Below the pieces are notes generated by a model, which was not told where the DNA came from, did not search any database, and saw nothing but the letters and a program-made list of their open reading frames with translations. Shown here piece by piece: positions 1 to 8,511 of a DNA stretch of 47,185 nucleotides. How positions within the stretch are numbered: the first letter of the stretch is position 1; every line of letters begins with the position of its first letter. Source of the stretch: Candidatus Stahliibacteriota bacterium (GTDB lineage: Bacteria > Hydrothermota > UBA3073 > JACQXS01); the NCBI GenBank assembly GCA_016208615.1, contig JACQXS010000045.1, positions 5,719 to 52,903 on the forward strand, read 5' to 3'. The position numbers and the translations under genes were made by a program.

Positions 1-768
1 AACTATATGGACTATAGAATCCCGCACCGCTATTGAAGGAAACCAGAAGTTATTAGGGTCATTAGTCAGTCTGACATCAGGTTCCCAAGTATTCCCATTA
101 TCTAATGACCGCTTGTAATATATTTCATGGTTGCCATCACGATTATCCATCCAAACTATATGGACTATAGAATCCCGCACCGCTATTGAAGGAAACCTTG
201 AGTAATTAAGGTCATTAGTTAGCCCAACATCAGCTTCCCAATTATCTCCATTATCTATTGACCGCTTGTAATATATCTCTTCGTTGCCATCACGATCATC
301 TGTCCAAACTACATGGACTATAGAATCGCGCACCGCTATTGAAGGATACCATGAGTAATTAAGGTCATTAGTCAGTCTCTCATCAGCTTCCCAATTATCT
401 CCATTATCTATTGACCGCTTGTAATATATCTCTTCGTTGCCATCACGCTCATCATACCAAACTACATGAACCACTGAATCCCGCACCGCTATTGAAGGAA
501 AATGAGAATTCTGTGTAGTTAGTTGTTTGTCAGGCTCAAAACTACTACCTGAATTAACTGACCGGATATAATAAAGTTCACCGGGGCCACCCCAATGTTC
601 CCAGACAATATGCACAAAAGTATCCTGCACCGCTATTGTCCAGGCATTATTACAGCTACCATAGTCAAAATAGTTTGGATAAACGGTTAATCTTTTATCC
701 GCTTCCCATTGTCCCTGTGCCACGCCCCAAAGTGCGACCACTAAAAAGGATACCTTCATCCCTTTCAT
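1..768 (-). CDS. Exported BNR/sialidase-like repeat protein (3' part cut by window edge)
   Basis: The reading frame is open for 256 codons from an ATG at 768, preceded by a strong AAGGAGGAGAG ribosome site, to the window edge, so the C-terminus is missing. The N-terminus (MKGMKVSFLVVALWGVAQG) looks like a signal peptide. The rest is built of about 51-residue units with the motifs PSIAVRDSIVHVVW, DDRDGNEEIYYKRS and DNGDNWEADxxLTND. This pattern of W, D and G residues (S-x-D-x-G-x-x-W) is the Asp-box/BNR type of sialidase-like beta-propellers. Function is inferred only as a secreted propeller, perhaps glycan- or protein-binding; no catalytic residues can be judged. A sorting tail like those of neighbouring surface proteins would lie outside the window. 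Confidence 0.8.
   Translation of the reverse strand, partial: MKGMKVSFLVVALWGVAQGQWEADKRLTVYPNYFDYGSCNNAWTIAVQDTFVHIVWEHWGGPGELYYIRSVNSGSSFEPDKQLTTQNSHFPSIAVRDSVVHVVWYDERDGNEEIYYKRSIDNGDNWEADERLTNDLNYSWYPSIAVRDSIVHVVWTDDRDGNEEIYYKRSIDNGDNWEADVGLTNDLNYSRFPSIAVRDSIVHIVWMDNRDGNHEIYYKRSLDNGNTWEPDVRLTNDPNNFWFPSIAVRDSIVHIV
8..520 (-). repeat. 153-bp tandem repeats inside the BNR gene
   Basis: The marker TGGACTATAG starts at 8, 161 and 314, and a diverged copy (TGAACCACTG) starts at 467, giving an exact 153-bp (51-codon) period. The first three units are nearly identical, pointing to recent unit duplication or homogenisation. More diverged units continue towards the 5' end of the gene. Confidence 0.85.
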
Positions 769-780
769 CTCTCCTCCTTT

Positions 781-879
781 TTGTAGACTTTAGACCATAG
801 ACCTCATAAATCCTAAATCCGAAGCTCTAAATCCTAATAAGCTAAAAAGCTAATTCCTAAAAGCTATTAAGTTAAACTA
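781..879. other. AT-rich intergenic relic between two minus-strand genes
   Basis: This stretch contains stuttered TCCTAAATCC / AAGCTAATTCC / AAAAGCTATTAAG words and no convincing open frame or terminator. Similar low-complexity word repeats recur at 6123-6244 and 34195-34255, so it appears to be one more copy of a dispersed AT-rich spacer type. Confidence 0.4.
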
Positions 880-3699
880 TTATCTGAATACTATGAGTTT
901 TATCAATCTATTTTCTGGCTCTATAAGTTCACCCGAAAGAGGTTTAACCTCAACTTGCAATCTTAGGAAGTAAATTCCATTGACTACTAACTTGCCTTGT
1001 TCATCAGTCGCATCCCATACTACTTTGTGTTCACCCGGAGCAATTTTTTGGTCTTTAAGCAGTTGTTTTACTTTTGTACCTGCTAAATTATAGACTGATA
1101 GATTAACATGACAAGTTGAGGTCGCACCTCTTTTGTTCTCAATCTTAAATTTCACTTCGGTTCTCTTATAGAATGGATTAGGCAGACACTCAAAGGATGA
1201 GATTAAAAAGTGCTTATATTCCGCACCTCGCAGTCCACTATCCGCAGTAAGAGAAAAGAACTGCATCACTGAATCCAATACCTGTATCCTAATAGAGTCA
1301 GGAATTGAAGCTAATGTAATCCTTGAACTCCAAATCTTATACTTAATAGCTTGCGGGTCAGGGGACCCGCGGCTACCCTCGGTTTGGTAGCAAAAGCTGA
1401 CGACATTCCTATTGGCGTCAGTAAATATAGGGATTGAATTATCGGGTATAAACCAATAGTTAGAATTAGTAACTTCTTCTAATGGGGTAAATGAAATATT
1501 CATTCCATAGATTGGCGGAATAATATCTTGGTTTATCTGCTTGCCAGCAGATAGGTTAGATAGCCACCTATTTTGTCCCTCTATGTAGATATTAGGATTA
1601 TTGTAGCGAAGCGGAAATCCCGATGTGTCGAGATTAGTTAAGAATGTAGAGTCATCATCCAAGATAAATATAGACCCAAAATTATTCATCCATTGAGTGC
1701 AAGAGGCGATGTCCATTGTTACTGCGCCACGGTAGCCAAGTCTTGTAAGTTCTTGATGTATAGCTGTAGCACTTGCCGGTCCTACCCCGCCAAGTCGGGA
1801 CTTCGCTTCAACAATAATGAAATCACCCTTCGCCACATATAGAGAGATAGAAAAAGTATCATTTTCCAGGTTCTCATCCTGCATTGAAAATACTTCATAC
1901 TTTACTCTATACTCTACGCCCATTTGGGGGGTAGTCCATTCAGGGAATTCAATTATCCTTTCCTCCATCGGCTTAATGGTATCTATAACAACTGATGACT
2001 CGTAGATTTCTACATCGCAAGACTCTATTTCACAATTGACTTTACACTTTGTTTCATTTAATATGCCCAAATTTACTACCTTACACATAGGTAAAAACCC
2101 ACTATCTGGTGGTATCCATTTTAGAGATGCGACCTCAGATGGAGTAGATGTGGAAATTTTAATATCCACTCCCGGTATTCCTTGCAAAGATAGAGATGGG
2201 TCACCCCATATTTTAAATCCCAATGTATCATACGGGAAATAAGTTTCATACCAGAAGCGAGCTTCTCTAAATGCTTCACCTACTGTGGAACATCCCGAAG
2301 AAAGCGGGGTAGCATCCTTCAATAAGCATTTTAAGAATAGGTAGTTAAAACTCTGATTCCCGCCATCTGACAAGTCATCCCAACCAACTACATACTGTGA
2401 ATTGCTACTCGGAGCTATCACAGATACAGCACTTTGTTTCAAAAACTCTTGTCCCTCAAAAGGTGCAAATATAATAGATAGTCCCGCATTTAGTAGTGAA
2501 TATTTACTTACTTTAATTTCTTCCTCTGAGGTCGCACCTCCTTCTGGCACATTATCTCCATCATCTACAATCCATTTTTTACCAAGTGTCAAGAAATTGA
2601 TAATAGAGTAATCGCCTGATATTATTTTTCCACTTTCTACCTCATCCAACTTCCAATTTGAGGTTGCACCTCTTGAGATTGCACCTCTGTCAGGAATAAT
2701 GGGTTTAAGTTTTTTTATTAGTGTGCTCTTATCTTCGGCTGGGATACCGGAATAGTTTTCATTCTCATAATTGGCTATGCCCTTCACAAATAGGATTGAT
2801 TTTTGACTCTTCCCTAATTCAAATTCTATCGTCCTCTCTAATATGGAGGCAATCAGACGAGGCTCTGTATATGGGATTCTACCTATTATCGGTCCCTCAA
2901 TTTCTATGGGATTACCAATTATCAGCACATATTTTGGTCTGCCCAACTCGTTAATCCTGCTGTGAGGTAAGATTTTGACTTTATATCCTATACTCTCCTT
3001 CCATGAGATAAAATCCCGAAGAATAGGAACATTATCAGCTATTATTACATAATTATAGGAAGTATCCAAAGTATTCTGTTTCGGCTTATACCATCGTCTG
3101 CATTCACTAAAATTAATTACATTAGATGAGAACAAAGCATCCAAAGTAGTATCTACTTGAGGTCGCACCTCTTCGACTTGTTTGTTAGGAATTGTATATT
3201 CAATAGTTATTGTTATCTCATTTGAGTACCACCATTTTTCTTCTCTGGGGTTATATGCCACTGGAAATATAGCTATTTTTGCCATTTCATAGCCAAATAA
3301 ATCATAAATCCCTAAACACTTACCCGCAATAGATGGATACATTTCGGTATGTGAAGTTGTGTCAGTTTGAGGTCGCACCTCTCGTTCTATTAGTGCACCC
3401 TCAGTAACTTTATTTGGTGCAAAGAGAGAGGTGGGACATTGAATTGAGTATTTATCAGGTAGAGGTTGCAATTTCCTTGTTACTTTACAGGTTGTAATTT
3501 CACTTTTAGGTGGTACGATGAGCCACACTGATTTGGCAGGTATCAATGGAAGACCGGGCTTACTTACTGAACCATATCCTTCTATATTTAGTCTATTATT
3601 TTTTACTTCTACCTCAGGAATAGTGATTTTATACACCTCACCCATTATCTGATATGGAGCAAGTAATACAGAAATTAGAAATAATAGACTACCTTTCAT
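880..3699 (-). CDS. C25 (gingipain)-like surface protein, probably catalytically dead, with C-terminal sorting domain
   Basis: The 939-residue protein starts with a signal peptide (MKGSLLFLISVLLAPYQIMG). An N-terminal propeptide-like region is followed by a gingipain-type fold (YVLIIGN, IGRIPYTEP, FKIWGDPSLSL near 250-510), beta-rich domains, and a C-terminal FlgD/Por-type domain with PNPFYKRTEVKF and NGIYFLRL. Family C25 proteases use a GHG histidine and a later cysteine. Here the matching positions read FLTLGKKW and FAPFEGQEF, so both catalytic residues seem lost. The gene carries about seven copies of a GAGGTGCGACCTC-type element that add EVRPQ or RGATS peptides in frame. Fold and export are supported; loss of proteolysis is inferred. 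Confidence 0.8.
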   Translation of the reverse strand: MKGSLLFLISVLLAPYQIMGEVYKITIPEVEVKNNRLNIEGYGSVSKPGLPLIPAKSVWLIVPPKSEITTCKVTRKLQPLPDKYSIQCPTSLFAPNKVTEGALIEREVRPQTDTTSHTEMYPSIAGKCLGIYDLFGYEMAKIAIFPVAYNPREEKWWYSNEITITIEYTIPNKQVEEVRPQVDTTLDALFSSNVINFSECRRWYKPKQNTLDTSYNYVIIADNVPILRDFISWKESIGYKVKILPHSRINELGRPKYVLIIGNPIEIEGPIIGRIPYTEPRLIASILERTIEFELGKSQKSILFVKGIANYENENYSGIPAEDKSTLIKKLKPIIPDRGAISRGATSNWKLDEVESGKIISGDYSIINFLTLGKKWIVDDGDNVPEGGATSEEEIKVSKYSLLNAGLSIIFAPFEGQEFLKQSAVSVIAPSSNSQYVVGWDDLSDGGNQSFNYLFLKCLLKDATPLSSGCSTVGEAFREARFWYETYFPYDTLGFKIWGDPSLSLQGIPGVDIKISTSTPSEVASLKWIPPDSGFLPMCKVVNLGILNETKCKVNCEIESCDVEIYESSVVIDTIKPMEERIIEFPEWTTPQMGVEYRVKYEVFSMQDENLENDTFSISLYVAKGDFIIVEAKSRLGGVGPASATAIHQELTRLGYRGAVTMDIASCTQWMNNFGSIFILDDDSTFLTNLDTSGFPLRYNNPNIYIEGQNRWLSNLSAGKQINQDIIPPIYGMNISFTPLEEVTNSNYWFIPDNSIPIFTDANRNVVSFCYQTEGSRGSPDPQAIKYKIWSSRITLASIPDSIRIQVLDSVMQFFSLTADSGLRGAEYKHFLISSFECLPNPFYKRTEVKFKIENKRGATSTCHVNLSVYNLAGTKVKQLLKDQKIAPGEHKVVWDATDEQGKLVVNGIYFLRLQVEVKPLSGELIEPENRLIKLIVFR
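1118..1130 (-). repeat. GAGGTGCGACCTC palindromic element, in frame (RGATS)
   Basis: Reads gaggtcgcacctc on the plus strand, within the extended form ttgaggtcgcacctct. Arms GAGGT/ACCTC flank a 3-nt centre. It lies inside the C25-like gene and encodes KRGATST without disturbing the frame. Confidence 0.75.
1604..1633 (+). repeat. GCGAAGCGGAAATCCC-type element inside coding sequence
   Basis: Reads agcgaagcggaaatcccga. The same word family recurs inverted at 1781-1810 and directly at 23881-23913, and in a looser form at 7879-7911, always inside an open frame. Confidence 0.55.
1781..1810 (-). repeat. Second GCGAAG...CGACTTGGCGGGG element (inverted)
   Basis: On the minus strand it reads GAAGCGAAGTCCCGACTTGG followed by CGGGG, and encodes EAKSRLGGVG in the C25-like protein. 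It matches the element at 23881 in the HEAT gene. Confidence 0.55.
2124..2136 (-). repeat. Variant palindromic element (EVAS)
   Basis: Plus-strand gagatgcgacctc, i.e. GAGGTCGCATCTC on the coding strand. It is one mismatch away from the family core and encodes EVASL in the C25-like protein. Confidence 0.5.
2528..2540 (-). repeat. GAGGTGCGACCTC palindromic element, in frame (GGATS)
   Basis: Exact core copy (gaggtcgcacctc on plus) within the C25-like gene. It encodes GGATSEEE in the region between the two positions where catalytic residues would be expected. Confidence 0.75.
2660..2687 (-). repeat. Two adjacent palindromic elements (RGAISRGATS)
   Basis: gaggttgcacctc at 2660-2672 is followed after 2 nt by gagattgcacctc at 2675-2687. 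The tandem copies encode RGAISRGATS in one uninterrupted frame, which argues for insertion or duplication of a discrete unit. Confidence 0.75.
3159..3171 (-). repeat. GAGGTGCGACCTC palindromic element, in frame (EVRPQ)
   Basis: Exact core copy. It encodes EEVRPQVDTT, a different reading phase from the RGATS copies, so the element is tolerated in more than one frame. Confidence 0.75.
3369..3381 (-). repeat. GAGGTGCGACCTC palindromic element, in frame (EVRPQ)
   Basis: Exact core copy. It encodes REVRPQTDTT, so both the peptide and its flank (DTT) resemble the copy at 3159, suggesting that the surrounding sequence was copied too. Confidence 0.75.
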
Positions 3700-3706
3700 T
3701 TGAATA

Positions 3707-3734
3707 ATCTTAATGTTATTTTATCCTTTGTCAA
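3707..3734 (-). promoter_or_regulatory. Promoter of the C25-like gene, close to the start codon
   Basis: TTGACA (3734-3729), a 16-nt spacer and TAAGAT (3712-3707), with 7 nt to the ATG at 3699. There is no ribosome site between them. The spacing would put the transcription start at or next to the ATG. Confidence 0.5.
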
Positions 3735-3753
3735 GAAAATTACACTCTTTGAC

Positions 3754-3781
3754 TTGACAAATAGATAAAATATATTATTCT
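3754..3781 (+). promoter_or_regulatory. Promoter of the DUF4159 gene
   Basis: TTGACA (3754-3759), 16-nt spacer, TATTCT (3776-3781), then 11 nt to the ATG at 3793. It is back to back with the divergent promoter at 3707-3734. No ribosome site is seen before the ATG. Confidence 0.5.
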
Positions 3782-3792
3782 TATATTAGATA

Positions 3793-4407
3793 ATGAATTT
3801 AATAGTTTTATTTTTAAGTTGTAGCATTATGCTGGCACGGGTTAAATATAATAGTAGTGATTGGTATAATGACCCATCTATTTTACCTAATTTGGCTTCT
3901 GAACTTAACAGTCGTACTACTTTAAGAGTGGCTACTGAGCAATCAGTTATCAGTTTAGATGAGCCCAATCTTTTTGATTATCCTTTTATCTTTCTTACAG
4001 GGCATAGTGAAATAAAGTTATCTAATCTTGAAGTATCTAATTTGCGTGAATATCTTACAAAAGGCGGCTTCTTATATGTGGATGATGACTATGGATTAGA
4101 TAAATCTTTTAGACAAGAGATGGAAAAAGTATTCCCAGGAATAAAGATGGAGGAGCTTCCCTTTTCCCATCCTATCTATCACTCTTTTTATGATTTTCTG
4201 TATCTTCCCAAAATTCATAAACACGACAATAAACCTCCTAAGGCGTATGGTCTATTTTATCAGGGTAGGCTGGTAGCATTTTATACTTATGAAACTAATA
4301 TATCAGATGGTTGGGCAGATCCATCTGTGCATAATGACCCCAAAGAAAAGCGAGAAGAGGCGTTTAAGTTTGGAATTAATATAATAATGTATGCCTTGAT
4401 GCAATAA
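3793..4407 (+). CDS. DUF4159 domain protein
   Basis: The 204-residue product has a short hydrophobic N-terminus (MNLIVLFLSCSIMLA), likely a signal peptide. The remainder fits DUF4159: RVKYNSSDWYNDPSILPNLA, then FIFLTGHSEIKLS, then LREYLTKGGFLYVDDDYG (a glutamine-amidotransferase-like fold without evident catalytic triad), and a C-terminal IIMYALMQ. DUF4159 proteins are common in Gram-negative bacteria with extensive secretion and their role is unknown. It is followed after 2 nt by the next gene, so the two are co-transcribed. The start is supported by the promoter 11 nt upstream. Confidence 0.8.
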   Translation: MNLIVLFLSCSIMLARVKYNSSDWYNDPSILPNLASELNSRTTLRVATEQSVISLDEPNLFDYPFIFLTGHSEIKLSNLEVSNLREYLTKGGFLYVDDDYGLDKSFRQEMEKVFPGIKMEELPFSHPIYHSFYDFLYLPKIHKHDNKPPKAYGLFYQGRLVAFYTYETNISDGWADPSVHNDPKEKREEAFKFGINIIMYALMQ

Positions 4408-4409
4408 CT

Positions 4410-6122
4410 ATGAAAGAAATTGACAAAGGGCTAAAGCGAAAGTTAAATCGCATTCCCTTTGGACAGATAGATGAGTTACGCATAGATTTACTCAATCGTT
4501 GGCAGGAAAAGAAGAACACGGTTGTAATTTTTCAAAAGTCTAATATTAAGAAATATCCATTTATTTATTTCTTTGGTTTGATTTCCAAAGATTGGGCCGG
4601 TTCTGCTGGTACTACTATGAGTGTTATTACTGAAAGTGGTTGGAACATAGCTACTCATTGGGGATTAGCAATTACATTTGAGCGACAAAAGGTTGGAATA
4701 ATAGTCATTGGCATTGAGATGAGAAATGAAGGTGAGCTAACTAAGTTTTTGGACCAAAAAGAAGTAATTCGAGGTAAGTTATACGAAGTCTGTTTTGAGG
4801 GTTGGCGTGAAGATAAGCTAATTACTCTTGGCGTAAAGAAGATATCTAAATCAAAATCTGTAATGAAGTTGATGAGAAATATGGATAAATTTACAGCAGG
4901 TATATCTGAGGAGGTAATCAAGTTTTTCTCTTCTCGTAGCGATGAGTATTTAGATGAGCGTAGTCCAAGAACTATATCTGATATTATTCTTACGAATTAT
5001 AGTTTTATACATAAAATAAGGGATGGTGGTAGTCAACAAGTAAAAGCCAAACACTTAAAGACAAATAGAGAAAAGCTAACCGGCATATCTATTGGTTGTT
5101 ATGATACTGATTTCTCTCTTTTACTTGCATTGGATGCTATAAGGGAGGTGGCACCGGATGCCGCTGTAAAGTATAACAAAGTATTTGTAACAGATGACAA
5201 GATATCAATTTACAGGATAGAAATAGATAGTTTTCAGCCATGTAAGCGGATTGAGAAGTCTATTTTAATGAAGTTGCGGACACTGAAATTTGAGCAAGAG
5301 AATTTAAGAGAGATGGGTCGTGGGCCTGAATATTATGGTAAAGTAATAATTCCCAAGCTACTAAAAGAGTACAGCATAAGTCATATTCCCCAAGCATATA
5401 TTTCTCCTGAACTTACTTCTTCTGGGTTCATTCATTTTAAGCTTATAGTTGTAAAAGAATTGGGTGTTCCGTGGGGTGATAAGTATCTTGCTGAATTGGG
5501 CAAAATAAATGGTATCACAGTATTAGGGTATGAGAGTCCCAAAGTATATCAAGAAGCGGAGACCAGTTTTTTTAATTTACAGTCAGATGCGAATGCATTT
5601 ACTTCTACTGAATCTATGTATACTACAATAAGGGAGAATCTTTCTTCTGTGATAGGTAATTTTCGTGATTTTGGCGAGGGAATGCGGCAATTGGATGTGA
5701 ATAAATTTGCTGATGTATGTCGTAGAATAAAAGGAGTTAGTATTAATCTTTTAAGAGAATTTTACTACGGGATAACAGATTTTTATAGAGTAAGCGGTGC
5801 GGAGGAAGAAATTATTGAGCTGGTAAAGTTAGGCATTAAATTGGCAAGAGGTAAAGTATCTGGTATAAAGTGGAATGTGATTGAGGATAAATGTACTCTA
5901 ATATGTATCACCTCAAAAGAACATATTTTCCCACAAGTATTAAAAATGTTAGAAGGATATAGTGTTGTGGTTAGTCAACTCCAGTTAGGTGGACTTAATT
6001 TTCTACTCCTTAGGGTTGAAAACCGCGGTAGAGCATTATCTAATGAAGAGCTGCTTCCTATAATCTATCCCTTGGCTAAAAGACTTGAAATTCCTGATAA
6101 TAAGTTAGACATAACACCATAG
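4410..6122 (+). CDS. Conserved-looking hypothetical protein, possibly with ACT-like regulatory segments
   Basis: The 570-residue soluble protein has no signal peptide or membrane segment. I do not recognise the family. Near residue 60 a stretch (SKDWAGSAGTTMSVITESGW) reads like the ligand-binding edge of an ACT-type domain, and similar beta-alpha-beta patterns occur near 220-270 and 490-560. Residues 390-460 look helical. The gene starts 2 nt after DUF4159, which makes an operon pair, but function cannot be assigned. A divergent regulatory half of an NAD-type glutamate dehydrogenase is a weak alternative that I could not support with a catalytic domain. Confidence 0.55.
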   Translation: MKEIDKGLKRKLNRIPFGQIDELRIDLLNRWQEKKNTVVIFQKSNIKKYPFIYFFGLISKDWAGSAGTTMSVITESGWNIATHWGLAITFERQKVGIIVIGIEMRNEGELTKFLDQKEVIRGKLYEVCFEGWREDKLITLGVKKISKSKSVMKLMRNMDKFTAGISEEVIKFFSSRSDEYLDERSPRTISDIILTNYSFIHKIRDGGSQQVKAKHLKTNREKLTGISIGCYDTDFSLLLALDAIREVAPDAAVKYNKVFVTDDKISIYRIEIDSFQPCKRIEKSILMKLRTLKFEQENLREMGRGPEYYGKVIIPKLLKEYSISHIPQAYISPELTSSGFIHFKLIVVKELGVPWGDKYLAELGKINGITVLGYESPKVYQEAETSFFNLQSDANAFTSTESMYTTIRENLSSVIGNFRDFGEGMRQLDVNKFADVCRRIKGVSINLLREFYYGITDFYRVSGAEEEIIELVKLGIKLARGKVSGIKWNVIEDKCTLICITSKEHIFPQVLKMLEGYSVVVSQLQLGGLNFLLLRVENRGRALSNEELLPIIYPLAKRLEIPDNKLDITP

Positions 6123-6244
6123 AACTAAAGTTAAAAGTGTAAAGTTAAGAATTTCAAGTTTTGGAATTTGGATTTTAGGAATTGGGATTTGTTTAGGATT
6201 TAGTGCTTCGGATTTAGAATTTCTTATCTAATGTCTATTGCCTA
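6123..6244. other. AT-rich word-repeat spacer
   Basis: The 122-nt gap consists of stuttered phrases such as GAATTTGGATTTTAGGAATT and GTTTAGGATTTAGTGCTTCGG. There is no open frame and no hairpin terminator. It resembles the spacer at 781-879 and the sequence just upstream of gap (19190-19215). Confidence 0.45.
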
Positions 6245-8509
6245 ATGTCTTGTAAGTTATTATATTTTGCATTTATTGTTATAGGCATAACCGCAGCGGT
6301 TGCACAAACCCTATTTATACGCGAGTTATCCCAAGTATTCTATAGTAATGAATTATGTCTCGGTGTCATATTAGCTGGGTGGTTATTTTTTGTGGGACTT
6401 GGCAGTATTATTGGGCGAAAGATTAAGCGAAATATATTTGTTGGACTTTTGAGTTTAGTATCTGTGATAATGGTAATAGAATTTCTGCTTGTATATTGTA
6501 TAAAGCCCGTATTAAATATTGGGGCTGGTGAACTTATTTCTCCTGTTTCTATGATTATTATCTCGTTTTTTATTCTTTCTCCGCTATCAATTGTGTTAGG
6601 AATAATATTTGTGCAGGGCTGTAAATTGTTGAGCCAAGAAACAAAAGATAAGTCCCAAAGTGTAAATAAGGTATATATCTTGGAAGCAATAGGATATATG
6701 ATAGGTGGCTTTTGCTTTGCCTATTTGCTTGGCACTTTATTTCCTTTGACGGCTTTATTTATTTTAAGTTTGTTAATTTTATTGAGTTCGTTAAGTTTGA
6801 GCAGTAGCTCATTTCATTTGGGATGTTCGTTTAAGAGATTTAAGTTGTGTATATTATTTCTATGTCTCTTAACTATTTGGGGATTATGTGCTGTCAAACG
6901 AATTGAGGCATTTGTTTTACGGGTTGCTTATCCTAAATATGAAATAGTAAATCATAACAGGTCTATACATAGTAATCTTGTACTTGTAAAACTTGGTTCA
7001 TTATATTCGGTCTATGAAAATGGGATACTGTCTTTCAGTTACCCTTTGCCATTAGAGGCGGAAGAAAAAGTTCACCTGCCCTTACTCCAAGTCAAATCTC
7101 CTTCTTGTGTATTAGTATTGGGTGGAACACCTGAAATGATAAAAGAATTACTTAAATATCCTATACAAGAAGTGCATTGGGTGCGACTGGATAAAAAAAT
7201 AGCTAAACTGATTGACTTTTCCGTCCTTCATAACACACGAGTTAAGATGCATTGGATAGATGGCAGGAGATTTGTAAAAAATTATACCGGGGATAAGTTT
7301 GATGTCGTTATAGTTGATGTAGGGGAGCCAAATACGGCATTATTAAATAGGTTTTATACTACGGAATTCTTTAATGAAGTAGCCCAACTTTTATCTGCTG
7401 CGGGGATTATTTCCATTGAACTTTCTTCCAATCCCAATTATCTCTCCCCTGAACTGGTAGAATATAATGGTACAATATATAAGACGCTGAAACAAGTCTT
7501 TCCATCTATTATTTTAGTCCCTGGTGATAATCTAAAACTCTTTGGTAGCCGGGACCCGGGCTGGTTATCTGATAATCCTGATACTCTTGCTTTGCGGTTG
7601 AGTGTTCCTACTCAATATATCACTACTCACTATTTGCAATGTCTATTTTATAGTGAACGCATTGATTATGTGGTCGGGATATTGGATAATTTCACTCCCC
7701 GAGTATTGAATACTGATTTTCACCCCATTTCATATTATTCCGATATTGTGCTTAAAGGGGCTTATTTTTCACAACCCCTTAAACAATTCTTTATGTCATT
7801 TTCTCACATCCCACAATGGATTACTTTGCTTGGTTTAATTTTATGCTTCATATTAATTGGCTTCCTCTCGCGTCGTGTTGAAGTGAAACGGAAATCTCGC
7901 TATGGCGGGGCTGTTTTTAGTATAGGAATTATTGGAGCGACAGGAATAGGTGCACAAATACTACTTATACTTGGCTTTGAAGTACTTTTTGGGTTTATGT
8001 ATCACAAGATAGGAATTATAACGGGTGCTTTTATGTTAGGATTAGCTATAGGGGCAAAACTTACTAAACTTACTAAACTTAACAAACTATCTACTCTATT
8101 TATCTGTATCATCCTGTATTTGTTATGCTTATTCTTCGTAATCAATTATGCTGAGGTCTTGAGGTTGAGTGAGTTTATATTTTATCTATTACCTGTAATA
8201 ATAGGATTTTTGACAGGTAGTGGATGGACACTTGCTAATCAGCTTCTAATTACACAAGGATATTACAATGAATATCAAAACTCAAATGTCAAAACTCAAA
8301 TATCAAAATCCAAAACTCAAGTAAAACATTTCCCGCCTGTATGGACGGGACAAACAGCGGGTTTACTTTATGGAGTAGACCTTATTGGTAGTTGTGTATG
8401 TAGTTTTGCTATCTCGGTATTCTTTATCCCAATTTATGGATTTAATTTCTCATTCCTTTTGCTGATATTACTTAATCTTATAGCCCTATACTTTACTATC
8501 AGACCATAA
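6245..8509 (+). CDS. Fused membrane/spermidine-synthase-like protein
   Basis: This 754-residue protein has about seven N-terminal membrane helices (1-220), a cytoplasmic Rossmann-like domain (about 225-500) and a second membrane block (about 525-754). The middle domain matches the spermidine-synthase fold: VLVLGGTPEMIKELLKYP stands where the G-x-G-D-G-G SAM-binding loop lies, and DVGEPNTALLNRFYTTEFF where D-x-x-D-P lies. The classic acidic catalytic pair is altered, so true polyamine synthesis is doubtful; such fusions are often annotated as spermidine-synthase-like transporters. The second membrane block holds two low-complexity inserts (8274-8323 and 8331-8350) that remain in frame. Confidence 0.75.
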   Translation: MSCKLLYFAFIVIGITAAVAQTLFIRELSQVFYSNELCLGVILAGWLFFVGLGSIIGRKIKRNIFVGLLSLVSVIMVIEFLLVYCIKPVLNIGAGELISPVSMIIISFFILSPLSIVLGIIFVQGCKLLSQETKDKSQSVNKVYILEAIGYMIGGFCFAYLLGTLFPLTALFILSLLILLSSLSLSSSSFHLGCSFKRFKLCILFLCLLTIWGLCAVKRIEAFVLRVAYPKYEIVNHNRSIHSNLVLVKLGSLYSVYENGILSFSYPLPLEAEEKVHLPLLQVKSPSCVLVLGGTPEMIKELLKYPIQEVHWVRLDKKIAKLIDFSVLHNTRVKMHWIDGRRFVKNYTGDKFDVVIVDVGEPNTALLNRFYTTEFFNEVAQLLSAAGIISIELSSNPNYLSPELVEYNGTIYKTLKQVFPSIILVPGDNLKLFGSRDPGWLSDNPDTLALRLSVPTQYITTHYLQCLFYSERIDYVVGILDNFTPRVLNTDFHPISYYSDIVLKGAYFSQPLKQFFMSFSHIPQWITLLGLILCFILIGFLSRRVEVKRKSRYGGAVFSIGIIGATGIGAQILLILGFEVLFGFMYHKIGIITGAFMLGLAIGAKLTKLTKLNKLSTLFICIILYLLCLFFVINYAEVLRLSEFIFYLLPVIIGFLTGSGWTLANQLLITQGYYNEYQNSNVKTQISKSKTQVKHFPPVWTGQTAGLLYGVDLIGSCVCSFAISVFFIPIYGFNFSFLLLILLNLIALYFTIRP
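7879..7911 (+). repeat. Diverged GAAGCGGAAATCC...GGCGGGG element in frame
   Basis: Reads gaagtgaaacggaaatctcg then ctatggcgggg, and encodes EVKRKSRYGGA between two membrane helices. It resembles the elements at 1604, 1781 and 23881. The relation is by eye only. Confidence 0.4.
8274..8350 (+). repeat. In-frame low-complexity insert plus small palindrome
   Basis: 8274-8323 is built of stuttered tCAAAACTCAAAT / ATCAAAATCC words and encodes QNSNVKTQISKSKTQVK. It is followed by tcccgcctgtatggacggga (8331-8350; arms TCCCG/CGGGA) encoding PPVWTG. Both sit in a loop between membrane helices, where polar inserts would be tolerated. Confidence 0.6.
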
Positions 8510-8511
8510 GA

